From Mesostigma viride (Eukaryota > Streptophyta > Mesostigmatophyceae > Mesostigmatales > Mesostigmataceae): DNA of 64,000 nt. Shown here one piece after another: positions 24,544 through 35,341 of the stretch. Position numbers and translations under genes: made by a program. Below the pieces are notes generated by a model. The model saw nothing but the letters and a program-made list of their open reading frames with translations, was not told the DNA's origin and did no database searches. Each line of letters starts with the position of its first letter. Position 1 is the first letter of the stretch. The stretch spans positions 1-64,000 of the forward strand of contig RPFO01001995.1 of the NCBI GenBank assembly GCA_009746045.1. The letters run 5' to 3'.

Positions 24544-25825
24544 TTGTGTCTGTGGTTGCCAGCCATGGCCGACTCCCATCCTGAGGGGACACCCAGGCCA
24601 CCTGCACGAACCCAAGAGGACGTGAGGGCTACGTATGTCTTTCAGCACGACTACGCTGGCCCCAGAGCCCGGGCCCTTCGATCCAGGAAGACGCTGGGTT
24701 TGTGGAAGCCCATTTTCTCAATCTGTTCCAGCGTATGGTACATGATCAGCAACGGCACGAGCAGCGTCACGGGGCCTTGATAACCAGGTTGATTAATGTG
24801 GAGGGTCTGGTTACTCAGATGGCAGAACACTTGAGGGCTGGGCACATTCCAACTGTGGGTTCTGCTGTGCCTGCAGTTTCTGAGGCTCCAGTAGCTCAGG
24901 AGGCTATCCCCACCCCGGTGGTCTCAGTCCCCTCTCCTACGGAGGCTCCTCCACCCCCTAAGGTGGTGGTACACTTGCCCAGGTCAGCTGTCCCAACAAA
25001 ACAGGTGGAGCAGTTCTTGGACCACCGTAATTGTGCTCCTGGACAGTGCGAGTGGTGTAAATCCTTGTACACAGCCATGCAGGCATTGGATCAGACAGTG
25101 GTGGAGGAGGGTGAACTAGTACCTGAGGGTATGGTAGAGTTGGCCCTTGACTGTCTGCCCCCCAGTCTCTGTGAGATTGGGTCACCTATGGTGGCTTACA
25201 TTATGCACACCGTCTTTGCAGTGTACCCGTGGCCTTCGTTTGACATGAGGCCGGTGGAGGGCCAGGACTTGATGGAGGCTCTGCCCAGTGACCTGAGACT
25301 CGCCTTTGCAGGGCTCAAGCCAGTTGGATATTCCCAGACCTACACTGAGCTACTTGAGCAGGCTGTCAAGCAGGGAGAGTTTGACCTTACTCCGTCGTCC
25401 AACTGCTCTGTGATGTCTTGTTTTCCACACAAGGACAGCACAGTCTTTGTGGGGCTGCAGTTACCAAAGTTCCCTAACGAGCTGAGGGCCAGGCTCACAC
25501 CTTTGAGGGTGCTGGTACCCATCTTGGGCGCCAGGTGGGGGCCTATCAAGGCCTTTCTACAGCTGTGGTGGGCCTATAGCAGCTGGCTATGTCGCCATAA
25601 GACTGCCAGTGGCTGGGTCTTCGATCCCCTCCGACAGGCTGTGGTCACTCTGTCCTACCCTGCCCAGTGCAGTAGGTTTTCAGCTGAGTTGGGCAAGGCT
25701 GCTGAGACCTGCTTGGATATTCAGGTCAGCAGGAACTGGCCAGATCTGGTGTCCATGGTGGAGCATTTCCCAGTGTTTGGAACGAGGGGAAGGATATGAA
25801 GAAGGGGGATTGGTTCACTCTGTGA
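24544..25825 (+). pseudogene. Extra ORF downstream of pol, copy 1 (two one-base gaps)
   Basis: The same protein as the intact 427-codon ORF of copy 2 (47903-49186, minus). It starts 28 bases after the pol stop. It is interrupted here by single-base losses near 24667 (CCCGGGCCC versus CCACGGGCCC) and near 25789 (G4 versus G5). Sequence features are described under the copy 2 entry. Confidence 0.8.
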
Positions 25826-26190
25826 AGGGTTCCAGGATGGTTGGAGATGGGCTGTGGAGTGAGGTGGGGATCCAGAATGGAGGCGACCAGTTCTGATGTC
25901 CAGTCCAGATTTCCAGCAATGACAGTTCTGAGTTCATGGTAGCTTTGCAGTTGTATTATCCAGGCATGGTTGCCTGTGTGTTAGTCACTTGATGACATTT
26001 CATCTGTGGGTGAATTTGTCTTATTCAGGGTTGACATGATCAGATGATACTGAGATAGGAGGCCCTTTGGGGATGTAAAAACCCACTTGCTTGTCCCAAG
26101 AGGTGGTGGACTTCCTGTTTATTGTTGTGTTGTTTTGTGGAGGTTGTTGTTTTATTCTTCTTGGCTTCTAGGAACTGGGAGTTCCTGTCT

Positions 26191-26203
26191 TGAGGGGGAG
26201 ATA
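26191..26203 (+). promoter_or_regulatory. Polypurine tract
   Basis: TGAGGGGGAGATA immediately precedes the 3' LTR, the usual plus-strand primer position. Copy 2 has the identical tract at 47525-47537 (minus). Confidence 0.8.
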
Positions 26204-26910
26204 TATAACAACCAAATGTTACATCCAAAGTTTTCCTACTGATGAATCTTATTATGAGTTCTTTAGGACAATTATTTGAGAAGTTAGGAGGCTTCGACGT
26301 CTGATAGATATTGGGCCTGCTGAGATCTGTCGAATCTATTGTTCTACCCTCATTGGTCGTGGCCTGATCCACGTAGGGTACTTTGCATGGTGTTGTTTAG
26401 TCAGTCATAGATTCTCTGCAGTACCGTTGTACCTGGTGGATTTGGTTCCAGGTCATTGAGATTTCGTATGTGCTGGCTTTGTGTTGACAGTGTGGAGGAT
26501 TCGGAGGCTAAGATCTTATCTTGAGTGATCCTCACTTTTGATTGGTCCTTCCGGGTTAGGGTTGGATGGATGCTGCGTGCACGATGACTTTTATCCTGTT
26601 TGGGGCGGCCGTGCATGCGTGCGTACGTGGGAGCTAAAGCTATGGTGTAATTCAAGGGTTTCCTTGTTTCATCAATCAAACAACCCTTGCCAAAAGTCAA
26701 CTATAACTTCAACAGATAGTCGACTTGGATATAACTTGTCTGTTGTGTCTAACAAGGGTGGGGACTCATTCCCTTAACTGTTGAAGATCCATCTTCATTG
26801 CTTCTCTGGACGTGAAGTTATCTGTCGCGACTCCAACCCAGGTATAAAGATCTTTTCACGCTAATGTTGATACTGAGGCTGTTGCAAACACAACATTTTT
26901 AGTCGTTACA
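26204..26910 (+). repeat. 3' LTR of chromovirus copy 1
   Basis: 707 bases. Compared with the 5' LTR I can see a G-to-A at position 2 (TATAACAACC), a 4-base ACAG insertion near 26487, and at least two further substitutions near 26618-26630. It is followed by the TSD ATGGC. Confidence 0.95.
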
Positions 26911-27080
26911 ATGGCCTATAGTACATTCTAAGCTACTTCCTGCAAGGGTGGGAATGTAATTAAGCAACACTTGCTCTAGGGCACCTGCACCACCCAGAGT
27001 CTCGGGCAACACCCAGCTAAGGGGAGCTCGTCATAGGTGGGGAAGATCAGCATAGCTATACAAGAGCTAGGGCATGGCTT
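26911..27080 (-). repeat. ORF1-unit 3' region, right half of the chromovirus target
   Basis: Continues 17413-17490 in the same repeat (CCTATAGTACATTCTAAGCT, CACTTGCTCTAGGGCACCTG, GATCAGCATAGCTATACAAG). Removing chromovirus copy 1 with one ATGGC restores a continuous ORF1-unit 3' region. Confidence 0.75.
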
Positions 27081-28522
27081 CTCAGCAGATATACGATGAG
27101 CAATATACGATGAGCAAACGCTTATCGACGCAACGCAGCCTGGCGGCTGCGCTCGGCAATGAAAATACGTCTGCAGCTCCGGCTGCAGCTTTGCCCTCAG
27201 GTCCGGCGGGCAGTGATGACACTAATCGCGCACTGGTGGTCGTCCAGCACCCTCACGGGCTTCCTGCCTCGCCCTCAGCCTCGCCTGAGCCAAAACGCAG
27301 CCGCCCAACCGAACCGAGCTGGTCTGAGCGCGACTTTGACGTTGACGGGTTATTTTCCCCCTTCGACGATGCCAGACCCAGCTTTTTCGACATGCCACCC
27401 ATCAAGATCCTGGAGCTCGTGTTGTATGGGTCATACGCCTCCATTTTCGACCTGTGCCAGCGCCTTCGACACCATTGCCGCCTCCGCACTGGACCTGACG
27501 GCCGGTTCACTATGCGACAACATGCTGAGAACCTGGCCAGCTGGTCTCGCCCCCGTCTTCAGCTCGCCGCCCTCTTTTCCATCCTTCAGCGCTCTGTCAC
27601 GGACCTCTGGACCCCCTCCCCCTTGACCGAATCCACCTTCCTCCTCCACCTCCAAGCAACCATCTCACAGCACGTGACGCCCCTAGCCGCAGATGTGGCG
27701 GCAATGGGCGGCACGCTGGCTGCTGAGCTCCCCACCATCTCCACCGCCACTTCCACCCTCCTCGCCTCCTCCACCGCCACCCCCCCCACCTCCGACGCCA
27801 TCACCGCCCAGCTCCGCGCGACATCGCCCAGCGTCTTAAGCTAGGACAACGCCATCGCTATCGAGGTTCTGCAGAACACCGCAGGCCTCACCGCCCAGGC
27901 GGTGAAGGACATTGCCGCCAAGCCAGCCCCGGCTGGCCTGGCCGGCGATGCTCCTCCCATCACCACCTGGGCGGACATGCTTAAGCAACATACCACCTCC
28001 ACCACCTCCGCCGTCGCAGCCCAGCTCCAACGGCAGACGCTTGACCTCCGCGAGGAGGCCGAGCTCGCCAAGCGCAGCCTCAACGTCATTGTCAAGAACT
28101 TCACCATGGAGGAAGGTGAGAATTCCGAGAAGCTTATGCGTGCGTTTGAGAGAGAAATCCTTGGTCGCATGGGCCTTAACGGTGAGATCGAGCTGGCCGC
28201 CCACCGCCTTCCCCGCGCGCGGGGTAAGGCAGGGCCGTCCCCGCTCCTTCTCACCTTTAAGACCCCGGCGGACAAGATTTCTTTTCTCAGACCCCGCAAG
28301 CGGCTCGAGAAGACTCTCTTCACCCTTGATTACGACTTGACCCTGGCGCAGCAACAACGGCGACGGGAGCTATGGCCGACCTACCTCCAGCTCCGGCAGA
28401 CCAAGGCGGGGAGCCGGTGTACTGGAAGGGGGCGGCCATCTACGTCGGCCACAAGCCCTGGCAGGCGACCCCCGCGGCCCCAACGACTCGAGACGCCTCA
28501 GCTTAGGGGAATACAGCAGTAG
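27074..28522 (+). pseudogene. Best-preserved L1-type ORF1 (P1), one internal TAG
   Basis: One frame runs from 27074 (a more typical start, MSKRLSTQRSLAAAL, is at 27110) to TAG at 28520-28522, with a single internal stop at 27842-27844. N-terminal part: Ala/Pro-rich, then a block with FDVDGLFSPFDDARPSFFDMPPIKILELV. Middle: likely coiled coil (LTAQAVKDIAAK, then LQRQTLDLREEAELAKR). C-terminal part: RRM-like (LNVIVKNFTMEE, RLPRARGKAGPSPLLLTF, DKISFL), then TLDYDLTLAQQQRRRELWPT. This order matches L1 ORF1p/Transposase_22. About 480 codons. It is followed by the DNA element at 28522 and its own 3' region at 29180-29550. No reverse transcriptase is present. Confidence 0.7.
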
Positions 28523-29016
28523 GCCGGGCCCTGACTTCAAATGTTCCGCCGTCCAAGCCAAGTGTGTGACACTTTTTCGCTATTTTCGCAAAAAAAAAAT
28601 AAAATTTCGCACGAGTTCGCGTGATTTTCGCGTGATTTTCGCAAAATTTTCACACATTTTCGCACGATTTCGCACGATTTCGCACAATTTTGCATGATTT
28701 CGCACAATTTCGCATGGATTTCAACCAAGGGTCGTTTTGGGGAGTGACGTTTGACAAAATTTCGCATGAATTCACACACGTTGTGCACATCAAAATTTTT
28801 TACCGTCGACATTTTTCACATGAAATTTCGCACAATTTCAGCAAATTTCGCACAAATTCGCACGATTTCAGCAAATTTCACACGATTTCAGCAAATTTCG
28901 CACAATTTCGCACGATTTCGCACGACGAATCACTCTGCAGAGTGACGATCGTCGAAAAAGTCAAAAAAACGACCAAAAGTGTCACACTTTTCGGAACATT
29001 TGAAGTGGGCCCGGCC
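28522..29016. mobile_element. Non-autonomous TIR element with internal TTTCGCAC array
   Basis: About 495 bases. The ends are inverted: left GGCCGGGCCC then ACTTCAAATGTTCCG, right CGGAACATTTGAAGT then GGGCCCGGCC, with AAGTGTGTGACAC/GTGTCACACTT further in. It is flanked by AGTA at 28518-28521 and 29017-29020. The interior has many TTTCGCACGA/TTTCGCACAA-type repeats. The unoccupied site is visible in reverse at 29727-29760. There is no coding capacity. Confidence 0.75.
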
Positions 29017-29043
29017 AGTAGTAGTGTAGAATAGATAGACCGT

Positions 29044-29160
29044 GGCCATGTACATTCCGGTCGGATTCATTTGCAGATCGCGTTTTCCGCGTTTTCCGCG
29101 GCCCGGCACTGAACGCAAAGGTTTTCACCTTTGCGGAGTGTCTGATCAGAATGTACATGT
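29044..29160 (-). repeat. Fragment of the B-box-containing repeat family
   Basis: Matches, in opposite orientation, the repeats at 30208-30490: GGATTCATTTGCAGATCGCG, CCGCGGCCCGGCACTGAACG, then an AAAGGTTTTCACCTTT hairpin. It is inserted in the 3' region of ORF1 unit P1. Confidence 0.6.
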
Positions 29161-29550
29161 ACGCCTCCTAGAGGCACTACCCCAGCTAAGCCACGCGCTT
29201 TATTTAATCATGTACATGTGTGCCTATGATGAGCCACCCTCCAGATTATGCCTAGCTTTATTTAGCTATGTTGTGCCCATGTGAGGGAGTAACTCTCTGC
29301 TGAGACGCCATGCCCTAGCTTTTTTGCATAGCTATGCTGATCTTCCCCCCCATGACAGGCTCCCCCTTCGCTGGGCATAGCTTGAAGATCATGGGGATGC
29401 AAGTGCCCTGGTGCACCTAGAGCAAGGGTCCTTTACATTCCCACCCTTGCAGGAAGTAGCTTAGAATGTATGATAGGCCATATGCCCCTTCTCTGGGCTA
29501 TGTGCTACATGTACTCCCAACGGAGTAATTTTCCTAATTAATTGATTAAT
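29161..29550 (+). repeat. 3' UTR, hairpin and AATT tail of ORF1 unit P1
   Basis: Same 3' region as in M3 but on the plus strand, ending with ACTCCCAACGGAGT (29510-29523) and CTAATTAATTGATTAATTAA. It contains the empty-site version of the chromovirus copy 1 target (GATAGGCCATATGCCCCTTC near 29470-29490). Confidence 0.7.
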
Positions 29551-29988
29551 TAATTCTCAGCAGAGAGTGACTCCCTGCATGGGCACTGCATAATTAAATA
29601 AAGCTAGGCATCATCTGGAGTGTGGCTCATCATCATAGGCACACATGTACATGACTAAAATGCTAGGCTACAGCCGGTATAGTGCATGTAGTAGGCAGGC
29701 ATGTACAAGGCCACGGGCTTAACTATTCCACACTACTGCTGCTGTATTCCCCTAGGCTGGGGCTTCTGGAGTCGCTGGGGCCGCGGTGGTCGAGGGGGTC
29801 GCATGCCAGGGCTTGTGGCCGACGTAGATGGCCGCCCCCTTCCAGTACACCGGCTGGCCCGCCTTGGTCTGCCGGAGCTGGAGGTAGGTCGGCCATAGCT
29901 CCCGTCGCCGTTGTTGCTGCGCCAGGGTCAAGTCGTCGTCCACGGTGAAGTGAGTCCTCTCGAGCCGCTTGCGGCGTCTGAGAAACGT
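29551..29988 (-). pseudogene. ORF1-unit C-terminal fragment (minus)
   Basis: Minus strand 29988-29752 encodes the last part of ORF1 (MDDDLTLAQQQRRRELWPTY, QPVYWKGAAIYVGHKPWHA) and is followed by part of the 3' region. It lies tail-to-tail with P1. It ends abruptly at the start of repeat E. Confidence 0.65.
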
Positions 29989-30207
29989 GTAGCCTTGTGC
30001 ATTGAAATTATGGCTGGCTTACGTGTAGAGCGACTAGATGACCTAGACGGTGGGGCCGGAAACAGCATGCTTGATCAGGGCGTGTGTTTCGAGCCTAACT
30101 GGCCGGGAGTGTCTAGTGGTGAGCACCATTGCTGCGATCGCTCTCCCACCATTTACGAGGAAATACCCGCAAATGGAAAACCACTGAAAAGGTCTAGCTA
30201 GTCATAT
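29989..30207 (+). repeat. Dispersed repeat E, 3' part
   Basis: Very similar to 55785-56000: GTGTAGCCTTGTGCATTGAA, ATTATGGCTGGCTTACG, GGGGCCGGAAACAGC, CCATTTACGAGGAAATACCC. Function unknown. Confidence 0.65.
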
Positions 30208-30490
30208 TTGTTGTATTCTGATTTGGCACGCCGCAAAGGTGAAAACCATTTGCGGTTAGTGCTGGTCCGCGGTCTGCAAATGAATCCAGGCCGGAATCGA
30301 ACTGGGGACCTCTCGCACCAACTTTTTGCTGACTATTCTGATTTGGCACGCCGCAAAGGTGCCGAAAACCATTTGCGTTCAGTGCCGGTCCGCGGAAAAC
30401 GCGGAAAAACGCGATCTGCAAATGAATCCAGGCCGGAATCGAACTGGGGACCTCTCGCACCAATTTTGCTGACTATAGGACGGACGTCTC
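30208..30490 (-). repeat. Two tandem copies of a repeat with a tRNA-like T-arm/B box
   Basis: Two copies (30208-30333 and 30334-30476). Read on the minus strand each has GCGAGAGGTCCCCAGTTCGATTCCGG, shown here as GCGAGAGGTCCCC plus AGTTCGATTCCGG, which resembles the variable loop and T arm of a tRNA including a pol III B box. Downstream are CTGGATTCATTTGCAG and a CCGCGGACC hairpin segment. I cannot find a convincing A box or acceptor stem, so this is a tRNA-derived repeat at best, not a tRNA gene. Confidence 0.4.
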
Positions 30491-30750
30491 CGGATCCTAG
30501 GGCATCGCCAACTGACACCTACAGTCATCCGCAAAAGTTCTCCTTTCCGGGGAGTGATGCAAGCCTTTCGGATTTGGTACTAGATAAATCATCGAGATCT
30601 GTGTGTAGGAGTACTACACACGTGTCTGCACTCAAGACTTGTTCAGTCTCGAACCGTGAGACGGGCTGAACACGGCTGGAACCTTCTTGAGAAGGGGGCG
30701 TAGCCGGTACTATCGAAATCAGCCAAGCGTATGTGTAGCGTATATATACC
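30491..30750. other. Short stretch with no recognised feature
   Basis: Sequence between the B-box repeats and LINE-D. I see no gene or named repeat. Confidence 0.4.
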
Positions 30751-30762
30751 TACGGCGACGTC

Positions 30763-31146
30763 GGGCACCATCGTGTGGTGCCCTTTGTCCTGGAGGAGTT
30801 TGGGGCCATGGGGCCCCTGACCTCCGCCTTCTTCAAGGAGTGTTGCCGGCTCCGGGAGGACCGGCTGGACCTGGAGGGCCAGCGGGCCCCATGGTCGGCG
30901 CGGACCTGGACGTCATATTGGCGTCAGCGCTTGTCGGTGGCGCTGACTCGGGCCATGGCTGACATCATGCTCCGCCGTACGCGGGCTGATTTTGCGGTGC
31001 AGCAGGGCTATTAGGTTCCTCCCGTTAGGCGTTTCCATTGGTCTTATCGTAGTATAGAGCTTTGACATGGCTCTGTATATAGGTTCATAGCTGGGCGTTT
31101 GCTTTGGTTTGAGTGATTTCACTCTGCTGTAAGTAATTATATTTTT
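30763..31146 (+). mobile_element. LINE-D 3' end with RLE-type C-terminal tail, first of a tandem pair
   Basis: Encodes GDVGHHRVVPFVLEEFGAMG, TSAFFKECCRLREDRLDLEG, WTSYWRQRLSVALTRAMADI and then the QGY stop, followed by the LINE-D 3' UTR. It is flanked by TATATATACCTA on the left (30751-30762) and TATATATTCCTA on the right (31147-31158), a 12 bp duplication with one mismatch. Confidence 0.75.
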
Positions 31147-31158
31147 AATATATATTCC

Positions 31159-31320
31159 TAGCATAGCAGCAGGGCTATTAGGTTCCTCCCGTTAGGCGTT
31201 TCCATTGGTCTTATCGTAGTATAGAGCTTTGACATGGCTCTGTATATAGGTTTATAGCTGGGCGTTTGCTTTGGTTTGAGTGATTTCACTCTGCTGTAAG
31301 TAATTATATTTTTAATATAT
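31159..31320 (+). mobile_element. LINE-D 3' end, second tandem copy
   Basis: Starts GCATAGCAGCAGGGCTATTA, so only the last codons remain, and repeats the full 3' UTR to TTTTTAATATATAT. It lies directly after the duplication of the first copy, meaning a second insertion hit the same TATATATTCCTA site. Confidence 0.75.
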
Positions 31321-32055
31321 ATAGCTGACTATAGTCATATTTGATGTATGCATGTGCATAGTCTTCTTCAAGCGTCGCGGAAGTGCATCATGGATGCATA
31401 CAACAATACAATTGATATTCATGACAAGGCACATCAAGCTAGTTGCCTGTCAATCCCCGTGGCATGCACAAAGAAAATATACCGTTGAACTGCCTTCCTG
31501 CCCAGGAACTACCAAATTGACAAGCTAACCGGTCTCCTCAGCATTTAGTCCAATCAGCCTGTATTGTTGGATGCAACCGGTTGAATTTGAACTATAAGAA
31601 GCACTGGGAAGAGACACTGCTGATGCTGCGATTCCCGCCATGCTGCTGCCGCCATGCCGAACATACTAGCGCCCACATTGGCATTCTTAGCTACAGCAGG
31701 CACAGACTAGATCCTCTGCATATACAGGTGCCTTCAACAAGAGGTGAGCATGTCTTGCCCTGGCCTTGCCACAGCCATGCCTGGTGATCGATCTGTGGTG
31801 GGTCAATCAATCTCAACAACAAACTGCATCCCTTCGGTCACAGTGGCTCAGGACAACGACAACCAGCAGGCGCGACCGGCGCACTACCGGCTGGACTATA
31901 CCGGAGGAGTCCCGATGGATTAGATACAGATGCCAGCATGACTTTTGGCGCCCATCCGTACGTGATGCCATCCGCTCCAGCTTTGGCAAGGGTGACCCCT
32001 TGCTGCCTGACTTCCTTAGATTTTCCCCTCATTTTCTTCCCTTCAGTTATTCGCT
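31321..32055. other. 3' flank of mS33, no feature recognised
   Basis: Unique-looking sequence with only short ORFs. I see no gene, RNA or named repeat. Confidence 0.4.
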
Positions 32056-33490
32056 TCACTTCTTCCCGACCGCTTTCTTGGACCGCTTGCCCTCTCCCTT
32101 CTTGGGTGCACCCTTCCCTCGCTGCTTCATCACGCGGATCTTGGCCAGGCGGCTGCCAGGGACACACGCAGGCAAGCAGGGGTGTGCGCGCACGGCACAC
32201 ATCAGACAGCAAATTAATACATCACCAGCGTGTGGGACATGGGAAGTGCATGGCACGAGGAGCACCTGCTGCATGGCAAATGCCAGGGCGCTACTCGCAA
32301 ACAGGGATTTGCACACCTGGTAGATGGCGAACGTGCACATTGCCAGGCTATTTGTAACCCCTCCACCGAGGCATGTTGCGAATGCAGACGATACGCTTCG
32401 CGCTCACAGAGCAAAGGGAGGAGATCTGGTACCCTGTCCCCCAGAAGCTTGTTTCAAGCAGCCTTTAATAACAGCTTCTGTAAAGGCCAGCAGACACGTT
32501 GGCATGCCAGCGTTTCCAGTAAGGGCCTTGGCCCCGCTTTCACATGCTAGTTGGAGACGGAATTCGGCATGTGCTCATCATTTATCAAGGGGCCATATGT
32601 CGCACAGGAGGGGCCCTGGAAAAGACCAGAAACCCGCCACAGGGAAGGGGAGTTTTCCAATGTGGTTAAGACTCTAGGGGGCACGTGGGAGGGGCAGGGG
32701 AGCAGTACGGCAGATGGACACAGGGCGGTAAGGGAAGGGGCGGGATGGAGCGAGTACAACACCGGCCGGGTTACGTGGAGTGGTGGCAAGGAAGGCTGCC
32801 GCGAGACACGCATCACACTTTCCGTCGGTTCACAAAGACGTCCTGATTTATCAAACGATGGTACAGTGAGGAAGCTGATCCCATTTTCATTGGGCTTGTA
32901 GTTTTCAGGTACTAGTTTTCAGTTTGCTTTTCTATGGTGGGTTGACCTGCGGGGTCAGCACATTGGCTTGTGCCTACCAAGAGGGTGAGGGCCTATGCGG
33001 CTAGTTAGTACAGCATCTGCGGGATGCCAGGAATATGGCAGGTAATGTCTTACTGAGCATCAATGCCTTACTGAGCATCATAGGGGAAGGCAACATCATC
33101 AGGAGAAGACCTTGGTAAGAAAGGGGCAGGCTTTTAAAATAGGCGCAGTTCTATCTTTAACACGGCTGCATGTCCAACTGCTTGTGGAGTGAACGGCTTG
33201 TGCGACCACTGTGCATCCGAGAAGGATCGGTAAAGAAAACGATGCAAAACTATGAAGTTGTTGGACATAAGAGATGTCTGGAGGACGTGAAGTACTTACG
33301 TTTCCTCGTCGGGATCCTGAAAACCAGGGTCGTGGACCTGTACAGGCTCGGGATACCAGCTGGCAATTTGCGCCCCTTTCAACGCTTTCATTAACAGCTT
33401 GCGACCTGACCGCTGGCCATCGGGAATAACGTTTCCGAAAATGCGAGCCGATGCCTCGGCAATTTGCTTGGCTGGAAATGTAAAGGGCAT
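32056..33490 (-). CDS. mS33: Mitochondrial small-subunit ribosomal protein mS33 (two exons)
   Basis: Exon 1 is 33490-33300 (ATG at 33490, GTAAGT donor) and exon 2 is 32152-32056 (acceptor CCTGGCAG, stop TGA). The intron of 1147 bases is phase 2 and the spliced reading frame is 95 codons, the usual size for mS33. Family hallmarks: ASARIFGNVIPDGQRSGRKL near the N-terminus, ASWYPEP in the middle, and a very basic end, RLAKIRVMKQRGKGAPKKGE then GKRSKKAVGKK. mS33 is a component of the head of the mitochondrial ribosome small subunit, encoded in the nucleus and imported. The family match is by recognition of these motifs, not by a search. An upstream non-coding exon cannot be excluded. Confidence 0.85.
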
Positions 33491-34382
33491 GGAATACCTT
33501 GGCTGCAGCGGATGGCTTCTAGAGGTTCTGGCGTTCAGCCGTAACTAGCAGGTCGGCTCCTCGCACTTAAGATCACCAACGTCCCGCGTTGTTGGTTTCA
33601 ATTACAGAAATTTTACCAACACGGTGAAGCCACACTGCATATCAATGCAAGGCAAAAATGATGAAAGCGCCTTCGCTGTCATGTAGGTAAGCTCTTGGTC
33701 TAGATCTCCCTCAAAAGCGGCCTGATATCGTCAGAATAAAAACCGGAAATGGAAGTTGTCAAATCAAGCGTGGCCCTCTCAAGTAGGCTTTGCAACACCA
33801 TGTACAAAACCCTACTGAACGGCCAATTCCAAGCAGGCTAGGGCTCATGCACCAGATGATGATGGTGTCACGATCCAGGCTACAACTCCGAGGGGTAGCT
33901 TTATTGCTTGCTGGTAGAGACAGTACCGCAGTTACATACAGCGAGCTCGCGCACTCGCTTTGGCTGTGGTCAGTGGTCACACCCGCAGCGGCGTGGGCAA
34001 CAACAACAACTACAACACCCGCAGCGATGCCTTGCCAACCTGCAGCAGGAGGGGGGGACATCCCCCCCTGAAATCGCACGAGAGCGCGCTCCCTCCTCTG
34101 GCCTACCGCGCCGCCCGGCGCCTGCCACAGTAAAAAATGGCCGAGTGCGCTCTGTCAGCCAAAAGGCTGCACCGGATCGAAAACGGCAACTTGTTGTGTG
34201 CTACGAGCTACGTTGGTTGTACGACACGTGGCAATTTTTATAGCATCTCTTTCGGGGAAATGGGTATATTTTATTAGCCAATTATGGACCAAAGAGGTGA
34301 GAGGGGAAATGAGTATCAGCGAATCCTAATTAAGGTGGGCACACACACCGACACACGTGTGGCGGCGGTGACAGGTGAAAGG
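33491..34382. other. Upstream flank of mS33
   Basis: Probable promoter and 5' UTR of mS33, with no recognisable TATA-like element I would defend. There is a small perfect hairpin GGGGGGACATCCCCCC near 34051-34066. No gene seen. Confidence 0.4.
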
Positions 34383-35341
34383 CTAATAGGGCGCGTTATT
34401 AGACCAGGGAAGCCATTGGACCTGAGTAATGTCGCCATGAGGCATACTGGTGAATACCTGATTACGGCCCAGTAGATCATGAAAAAGCTGGAGCGGGCTG
34501 GGCTTGTCGTTATTGGGCCCTGGGTCCCACACCCTGTGTTGTTCCTGAGCTAACAGCCAGTAGCGGCGCATAGCGGCCGCATTCCATAGGTATATAAAGC
34601 GCCGGACTACGCCGCCGCGGGTATACTCCTCGCGGACATTAAAGACTGTCTCGTTGCGTATGGTCCAGATCGCGTATAGCATAGTAGTGCGTGGCTAGAT
34701 AGATGATGTAGTTAGAATGTTGTTAGATAGATGTAGTATGCTGTATGTAGCCAATGTAGATAGACTGATTAGACCGGTAGGAATGTGTGCACCCATCCAT
34801 CCATTCATCGGGGTTAATGCTCCGTGACTCCCCAACGGGAGCACGAGTCTAATTAATTAATTAATTAATTAATAGTAGTGCGTAGCCATATCCATTCTGC
34901 TTGCCGTGGGAAACTGAAAGCTCGGTCCCTGGTGTGCCAGCAATACCGAAAATGATGGTACGTACTACGCACGCTAATTGGGAGATTGGGTGGCGATGCC
35001 GTCCATGCGGCCCAGATGTTAATGAGCCACGTCCAAACCCCTGGGAGATTACAGAAAAGGAACCTGTGCTCAATGGTTTCACTAGGGTGCGTGCACAGGC
35101 ATGATGCATCATGACCAAAACGCTCGTGGAGCGTAGCGCAGACCCCTATCGCCCTATGCATCAAAAGATGTTGTACATCAGTGGCCCTGCGGTCCACGAG
35201 AGGGTGGTCTACCGCCAGGGTAATCATCTTAACCCAAGTGTAGCCCGGCCAATGTATTCCCCAGCGGGCTCGGCCCGGATGGGGCTGATGGTACGTATGC
35301 AACAAGATATCATAACCCCTAGCCGGGCACCTGGCCCGCAC
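34383..35341 (-). pseudogene. LINE ORF2 C-terminal zinc-binding (zf-RVT-like) fragment, split by a nested insertion
   Basis: Minus-strand reading from 35341 contains CLCTHPSETIEHRFLFC with the spacing C-x-C-x6-H-x4-C, followed by WTWLINIWAAW. This is the zinc-binding C-terminal region seen in many plant-type non-LTR reverse transcriptases. The reading is interrupted at 34872-34696 by a LINE-A tail insertion and resumes as MLYAIWTIRNETVFNVREE through to a stop at 34383. The N-terminal reverse transcriptase is absent. Confidence 0.65.
34696..34871 (+). mobile_element. Severely 5'-truncated LINE-A insertion with 15 bp target duplication
   Basis: About 176 bases of LINE-A 3' end: TAGATAGACTGATTAGACCG, CATCCATCCATTC, the CTCCCCAACGGGAG hairpin and an AATT-repeat tail. 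It is flanked by ATAGTAGTGCGTGGC (34681-34695) and ATAGTAGTGCGTAGC (34872-34886), one mismatch. Confidence 0.85.

Larger units (their letters stand above)
17491..26910 (+). mobile_element. Full-length Ty3/gypsy chromovirus, copy 1
   Basis: LTRs at both ends, TSD ATGGC on both sides, primer-binding site, polypurine tract, gag, pol with chromodomain, and an extra ORF. The internal region is 8010 bases. Coding frames carry several one-base deletions relative to copy 2 at 46822-60641: near 18683, 19663, 19772, 20072, 20325, 21411, 22180, 22258, 23431, 23702, 24667 and 25789. Almost all fall in short homopolymers. It inserted into the 3' region of a minus-oriented ORF1 unit, and the unoccupied form of that site can be read at 29440-29520. 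Confidence 0.95.

Noticed and set aside
30208..30490. Functional tRNA gene
   Set aside because: Only a T-arm/B-box-like half is recognisable, it is duplicated with the same defects, and no acceptor stem pairs.
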